64,000 nt of DNA, from positions 1-64,000 of the forward strand of contig JAURPG010000059.1 in NCBI GenBank assembly GCA_030835405.1. The letters run 5' to 3'. Shown here in pieces: positions 61,611 through 64,000 of the stretch. The stretch comes from Gammaproteobacteria bacterium (lineage in GTDB: Bacteria > Pseudomonadota > Gammaproteobacteria > Eutrophobiales > Eutrophobiaceae). Positions within the stretch are counted from its first letter, which is position 1. Each line of letters starts with the position of its first letter. Below the pieces are notes generated by a model, which did no database searches, had not been told where the DNA came from, and worked only from the letters and a program-made list of their open reading frames with translations. The translations under genes were made by a program, and so were the position numbers.

Positions 61611-64000
61611 ATGAAACTCTTTAGTCGTTTTATCATTGTTTTAATTTCACCCGTCTTTTTGTTTCCCATCAGTCTTAATGCCCAACAACTGGAAGAGATT
61701 GTCGTTACTGCCCAGCGGCGTGAACAATCACTCCAGGAAGTGCCTATTTCTCTTGAAGCCTATACCTGCGAAATGCTAAACAAGGAAGGGTTTAGGGCGA
61801 TAGAGGACATGTCCAACTTTTCACCCTCCGTTGAGATTGATGTGCGTACCTAGGACCAGGACGTCTCTATCCGCGGTATGGGCACCACGGGTAACAACCT
61901 GGGACTAGAGGCAGCGACACCTATCTTCAACGATGGTATCCACTTCGCCCGAACTTCCATGGTCCAGGGCACATTTCTGGATCTTGAACGGGTGGAGGTA
62001 TTAAGAGGACCCCAACCTATTGCATTTGGGCAAAACGCTACTGCCGGGGCATTTAATCTGGTGACCAAAAAACCCACCCCCGAGTGGGAAGGCAACACTA
62101 CCGCCGAGGTAGGCAACTGGGGCCGTAAGAGTATCGAAGGCGGTATCGGCGGACCAATCAACAATACCTGGGGTATTCGACTTGCCGGTCAACATGACCG
62201 TTTAGATAATGGTTACGTCACCGACATAGTCACTGGATCAAAATTTCCCCAGGGTGAAGAATCCGCAGCACGCCTGACTCTGCAGTGGAATCCAACAGAT
62301 AATTTTCAGGCCACTTTGAAGGCAGAGTGGGCCCAGCGCCGTAAAGGCGGTGATGGCCATGTGATTTGTCTCACGGATACTGGCGAATTTCGAATGACAG
62401 AACGCGCTATCCTGATTCCCGGGGCAACCATATTTGATGATGTCGCCAATATTCAGCCCATTTCAAGGGCTTGTGAAGACGGCTTTGACCGCAGCTCCGG
62501 AATACGTGAGGGGGCACAACCATTTTTCAAACCCATCCATGGGATTGACCAGGAAGACACCCGGGGGGGTATTATAGATATAACCACAGTCGGTCAATCC
62601 ATCATGGAAAATAACGAGGCCCACGACGATGCCGATGATTATAACTATCGTCTAGGACTGGATTATGAGTTTGACAACGGCATTTCCCTGAGTTCAAACA
62701 CTGGGTATATCGACCATCAACGCACCACTCATTTTGATAATTCCAGTACGGCTATTGTTACCAACCTCCAGCACCGCGGACAGGTCTTTAACATGTTTAG
62801 CCAGGAACTCAGGCTACTGGGTCCCAGGGGCGGACAGATTGAATGGGAAGCAGGTGTTTTCTATCAGACCGAAGACCTGGATCTGGGTAACCTGGGCGAC
62901 CCCCGCTACCAGACCATCACCATGAGGGCAAATATCCGTCGCCCGGCCCGTGCCCAGCATGCCTGGCAGGACACCGAGTGGATGAGTGCCTTTGCGGCCG
63001 CTACCTTTAACTTCATGGATGACAAAGCATCACTGGACGTGGGGGCACGTTACACAGACATTAGCAAACAATCTTATACACAGGGTTTTGGTGCCACCTG
63101 GATATTCGATGTAGACCCAGATGGAATCGATACTGATGGTGCAGGTCCAGATGCTGCAGGTGATGGCGTACTTTATACAACCGACCATGACAACGGTTGT
63201 GGTCAGGGTATCAACGGATTTCTTGATTTTTCAGACAGAACCCGTACTGAAGATGCCGTAGATGTAGTTATCGACTGCGGCAATGCTGCCGACCCTCGTA
63301 CCAAGCAATGTGGTAGTTATGGGGCAGGTTTTTATACTCATGTCTGGCAAACACGAACTATTCCTGATGCCTGGGATAAATTATCACCGGTAGACCTGGG
63401 GCCAATGCTCTGGGGAATAAGAAGGGCCAATAGTAATGACATCTATTACAGGGATTACAATGAAGATTTCTTTGACCCGCAGATTACCCTGCGCTATCGA
63501 CCCACTGACAACATGTCCCTGTATGCCAAGTGGGCCAAGGCGACCAAGGGTGGTGGTGCCGATGTATCTACTGCCGGATTACCTGACAATCAAGATGCCT
63601 TTCTGATCGAAGCTGAAAAGGCGACAAACTGGGAAATCGGTGCTAAAGGTAGCCTCGCCGATGGTGCCGCACAGTACAATATTTCTGCGTTCAATATCAC
63701 CATCAATGACCTACAGATTGCTACAACCACCCCGGGAGACCTGGGTGGCGGCAGTGTATCTACCAATGCCGGTAAGCAAAGGACAAGAGGTATTGAGTGG
63801 GATACCCGCTGGGCCGCGACTGACCGTCTGACTCTGGGTTTTGCGGGGGCCATCATGGACGGCAAGATGCTGTCCTTCGAGGGTGCCGGTTGTAATGATC
63901 TTGAGTTTGAACAGGCTGACACAGGGCCTTGCATCAGTGAAGATGAATCCGATGCCCTTGTAGGTGATGACTCCCTGGAAGGGACTATCGATCGATCAGG
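61611..64000 (+). pseudogene. TonB-dependent receptor with in-frame TAG (3' end outside window)
   Basis: ATG 61611 (AGGGGG upstream) opens a signal peptide (to L-N-A-Q-Q) followed by L-E-E-I-V-V-T-A-Q-R-R-E, the TonB-box region, and V-P-I-S-L-E-A-Y. TAG at 61851-61853 stops it after D-V-R-T. The same frame then continues D-Q-D-V-S-I-R-G-M-G-T-T-G to the window's right edge with no further stop: plug (V-E-V-L-R-G-P-Q) and barrel strands. A CAG-to-TAG change (Gln) explains it. The rest is typical of large TonB receptors of the iron/vitamin/oligomer type. It may be a pseudogene, a suppressed amber, or an error. Confidence 0.82.

Overview
The window reads as chromosome of a Gram-negative, probably gammaproteobacterial heterotroph of moderate GC. 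The reasons are two TonB-dependent receptors, a SurA-type periplasmic protein, lipoproteins with clear lipoboxes, a Tat signal, an ANR/FNR-type regulator and two tripartite tricarboxylate transporters (TTT). No phage genes, integrases, transposases, tRNAs, rRNAs or CRISPR arrays were found. Species cannot be assigned from the sequence alone.

Layout. 1-9.2 kb: a minus-strand operon. It starts with the N-terminal half of a YtcJ-type (amidohydrolase_3) enzyme, continues with four tandem paralogous C-terminal halves, each with its own signal peptide, then a SurA-N-like protein, a small cytochrome c and a Tat-exported thiamine-diphosphate enzyme that runs off the left edge. 9.4-12.1 kb: TonB-dependent receptor and SodC lipoprotein. 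12.3-22.9 kb: catabolic block with LigJ and LigK (the last steps of the protocatechuate/gallate 4,5-cleavage pathway), an MDR alcohol dehydrogenase, NicO-type metal permease, class II aldolase, His-rich small protein, paired permease halves, Rieske oxygenase, a PanB-like protein lacking the usual catalytic Glu, a hydrolase with a Cys nucleophile and a dihydroxyphthalate-decarboxylase-like protein. 23.1-29.8 kb: a six-gene MoxR/DUF58/VWA cluster in the order of mxaRSACKL, with no methanol dehydrogenase structural gene in the window.

30-57.5 kb: four large secreted amidohydrolase-like paralogs in which the usual metal-binding HxH is replaced by D-G-D. They are interleaved with two complete TTT systems (TctC lipoprotein, TctA, TctB), two short signal-peptide/TM proteins with a shared D-P-x-T-G motif, single-cupin genes, a bicupin, a stand-alone EutA-like ATPase, a secreted alpha/beta hydrolase, an orphan ABC substrate-binding protein, and one fused full-length HxH amidohydrolase that shows how the split halves at 1-9 kb correspond. 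57.5-64 kb: a decaying stretch in which a Rieske oxygenase, an ANR/FNR-type regulator (two stops) and a TonB receptor carry in-frame nonsense codons, with one intact secreted hydrolase between them.

How it may work together (inference): TonB receptors bring a substrate across the outer membrane, periplasmic amidohydrolase-like proteins and alpha/beta hydrolases process it, TctC/TctA/TctB import carboxylate products, and cupins, Rieske oxygenase, Lig enzymes, SDR and MDR dehydrogenases finish catabolism in the cytoplasm. The strongest candidates for something undescribed are the one-N-half/four-C-halves array and the D-G-D amidohydrolase family with its small membrane partners and transporters. 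Mosaic palindromic repeats occupy three gene-end intergenic regions.
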